Shown here piece after piece: positions 7,577 to 8,922 of a DNA stretch of 8,922 bases. Made by a program: the position numbers and the translations under genes. Location of the stretch: NCBI GenBank assembly GCA_900557355.1, contig USSR01000252.1, forward strand, positions 1 to 8,922. The letters are read 5' to 3'. Each line of letters starts with the position of its first letter. The first letter of the stretch is position 1. This DNA comes from an uncultured Bacteroides sp. (GTDB taxonomy: Bacteria > Bacteroidota > Bacteroidia > Bacteroidales > Bacteroidaceae). The notes below the pieces were generated by a model. The model did no database searches and had not been told where the DNA came from. It worked only from the letters and a program-made list of their open reading frames with translations.

Positions 7577-8773
7577 TTATTTGGCATATATTAAAGGGTA
7601 TTCCACTTCGTCGGAGATTTCATAAGTATCCGTAAAGCGAAGTTCGTCGGCATACTGTGACGCCAGTTGGCAGAAAAAGATTAATTTCTCTCCACGTGTC
7701 ACCTCTTTCCGGTAGCGATAGTTCATCACAAAAGAGAACAGATGGGTGCTGGACGCCATAAATGAATTATGCACCTCCTGCAAGTTTACGGTATCTATCA
7801 TCTGCGACTGCCCATCCAGGTATCCTTCCGGAATGGCATCTGCCAGTTGTTTCATTCCTTTCGGAGAATTTCTCTGCCGCGCGACAAGTTTCTTCAAAAT
7901 CTGAAAAGCCTCATCGGAAGTCCGTAGATTATCAATGGAAAGCTTGATGCGATAACCGACCTGCGGCTCCATCCAGACAGGATTTTTTTGTGCGGCAACA
8001 GAACGGATACTTGTATGTTCTTCCAACAAGAACTGGTCTTTCAAGTACTTCAACTTCTTTACTTTCTCAAAGATACGGTTCTGATAATCTATCAGATTCA
8101 GATAATGAATGATTTGTTTCTGGATTTCAATCAGATTATGGTACGAGTCATTTAGCTGAAGTTTTACGTCACTTACTACATTCCGCATTTGTACGTCCAT
8201 CGCCACCCGGAAGAAAACAGGCTGTCCGTAGTCTATCAATTCCTCACTTTTACGAATCAGCAGAGCAATATTATTCCGTTTCTCATCGAGGCGGACAAGT
8301 TTAGTCTTTTTTATCTTATAATTAGGTTCGTTCTTATAGGTATTATCCATGTTTCTTTTTAGATCCATCACATTGCGGACTGTAGTCAGAGCGATGTTTT
8401 TCAGGCAGCGTTTCACTTCACGCTGGTAGTTGTATTTACGTTGTTCGTTATTCTCTTTCAAGTAATAGTCAATGTTTTCATTCAGTCGTGTCAGGTAATC
8501 CTGCACGAAAGATACATTGATTTCTTCATTTACTTCGAGCACATCTTCAAAGAATTTCAGATAAATATCCTCCATTTCAAGGAAGTCGCCAGTGTCCCGG
8601 ATGACTCCATAGTCTATCAGATAGCGGATACGCTCTTCTTTGTACTCCGTCATTTCAAGCGCATAATCATAACGGAACGAAAGAGATTTCCGTTTAGCAA
8701 ACATTTCTTTCAAGAGTTCTTTCTCCCGGTCCAGACTTTTGACAAGTTCTTCTATGGAACGAAAAGTGCTCAT
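7577..8773 (-). CDS. jetA: Wadjet JetA, kleisin-like (MukF/MksF-like) subunit
   Basis: 398 residues, soluble and mostly helical, with many charged residues. Residues 1 to about 85 look like a winged helix (YDYALEMTEYKEERIRYLI, then a short wing GVIRDTGDFLEME). The middle (about 85-240) is a run of long helices such as QREVKRCLKNIALTTVRN, and the last 70 or so residues form a second compact domain ending with DTYEISDEVEYPLIYAK. This N-terminal winged helix, helical middle and C-terminal winged helix plan is that of MukF/MksF kleisins, which bridge the two SMC heads. No catalytic motif is seen, as expected. It is the first gene of the five-gene run. The ATG at 8773 is the only sensible start and follows a 149-base AT-rich region; no Shine-Dalgarno is visible. 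The family call depends largely on context. I think it belongs to the JetA group once called DUF5716, from memory. Confidence 0.83.
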   Translation of the reverse strand: MSTFRSIEELVKSLDREKELLKEMFAKRKSLSFRYDYALEMTEYKEERIRYLIDYGVIRDTGDFLEMEDIYLKFFEDVLEVNEEINVSFVQDYLTRLNENIDYYLKENNEQRKYNYQREVKRCLKNIALTTVRNVMDLKRNMDNTYKNEPNYKIKKTKLVRLDEKRNNIALLIRKSEELIDYGQPVFFRVAMDVQMRNVVSDVKLQLNDSYHNLIEIQKQIIHYLNLIDYQNRIFEKVKKLKYLKDQFLLEEHTSIRSVAAQKNPVWMEPQVGYRIKLSIDNLRTSDEAFQILKKLVARQRNSPKGMKQLADAIPEGYLDGQSQMIDTVNLQEVHNSFMASSTHLFSFVMNYRYRKEVTRGEKLIFFCQLASQYADELRFTDTYEISDEVEYPLIYAK

Positions 8774-8922
8774 ATTAGTTTTGTCTTTTAATGGTGTGTT
8801 ACTACTTCCAAATATTTACATAGTATATATTTCAGTAATAAGATATCACAAAAATAACATAAATGAAATAGTAAACCTAATTTCTGTATCAATATTTTTA
8901 TTACTACAAAAATTAAGAAACT
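8774..8922 (-). promoter_or_regulatory. AT-rich upstream region of the jet operon
   Basis: This stretch holds no gene on either strand. It is strongly AT-rich compared with jetA. It contains a candidate -7 box (listed separately), an 8-base inverted repeat AGTAATAA (8834-8841) and TTATTACT (8898-8905) that brackets that box, and GTAGTAA on the minus strand at both 8799-8805 and 8901-8907. In such AT-rich DNA these short repeats may be chance. No regulator gene is seen within the window. Confidence 0.5.
8849..8856 (-). promoter_or_regulatory. Candidate -7 promoter box for the jetABCD-SWIM operon
   Basis: The minus strand reads TATTTTTG, an exact TAnnTTTG match. A TTTA lies about 19 bases upstream in place of the -33 TTTG, the same weak form as before the MNT-HEPN gene. 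A transcript starting a few bases downstream would have a leader of about 70 bases before the jetA ATG. In DNA this AT-rich a chance match is quite possible. Confidence 0.45.

Noticed and set aside
8776..8783. TAGTTTTG on the plus strand, a possible divergent promoter to the right
   Set aside because: The match is exact, but its upstream element would lie in jetA coding sequence with no TTTG, and no rightward gene begins within the window.

Overview
The window looks like a chromosomal defence locus from a Bacteroidota bacterium, most likely Bacteroides or a close relative. Evidence: exact TAnnTTTG (-7 type) boxes in both intergenic regions, mostly no Shine-Dalgarno sequence before start codons, moderate to low GC, and a partial nucleotidyltransferase-HEPN protein of a kind common in Bacteroides. 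This assignment is an inference from sequence style. No rRNA, tRNA, transposase, integrase or CRISPR repeat was seen.

All six genes are on the minus strand and read from right to left. Positions 8774-8922 hold an AT-rich upstream region with a candidate promoter. Then come four tightly packed genes that I read as a complete Wadjet (JetABCD, MukBEF/MksBEFG-like condensin) system: jetA (8773-7577, kleisin-like), jetB (7553-6996, MukE/MksE-like), jetC (7012-3347, 1221-residue SMC-type ATPase with Walker A, long coiled coil, hinge, signature region and Walker B) and jetD (3350-2490, Toprim nuclease with an E...GDxD motif). jetB/jetC overlap by 17 bp, and jetC/jetD by 4 bp (ATGA).

Only 10 bp after jetD, a fifth gene (2479-725) encodes a SWIM zinc-finger protein with a long TPR-like helical tail. 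It is not one of the four canonical Wadjet genes, yet it sits inside the apparent transcription unit. This is the most interesting candidate for something undescribed. After a weak possible terminator and a separate promoter, the window ends inside a nucleotidyltransferase (MNT)-HEPN gene (start 637, cut by the left edge).

Expected joint action, from what is known of Wadjet: JetABC form an ATP-driven loop-extruding complex that senses small closed circular DNA, and JetD cleaves it, which limits plasmids. The SWIM protein could be an added DNA- or protein-binding partner or a regulator, and the MNT-HEPN protein an independent toxin/antitoxin-like or defence gene. Both of these roles are inferred.
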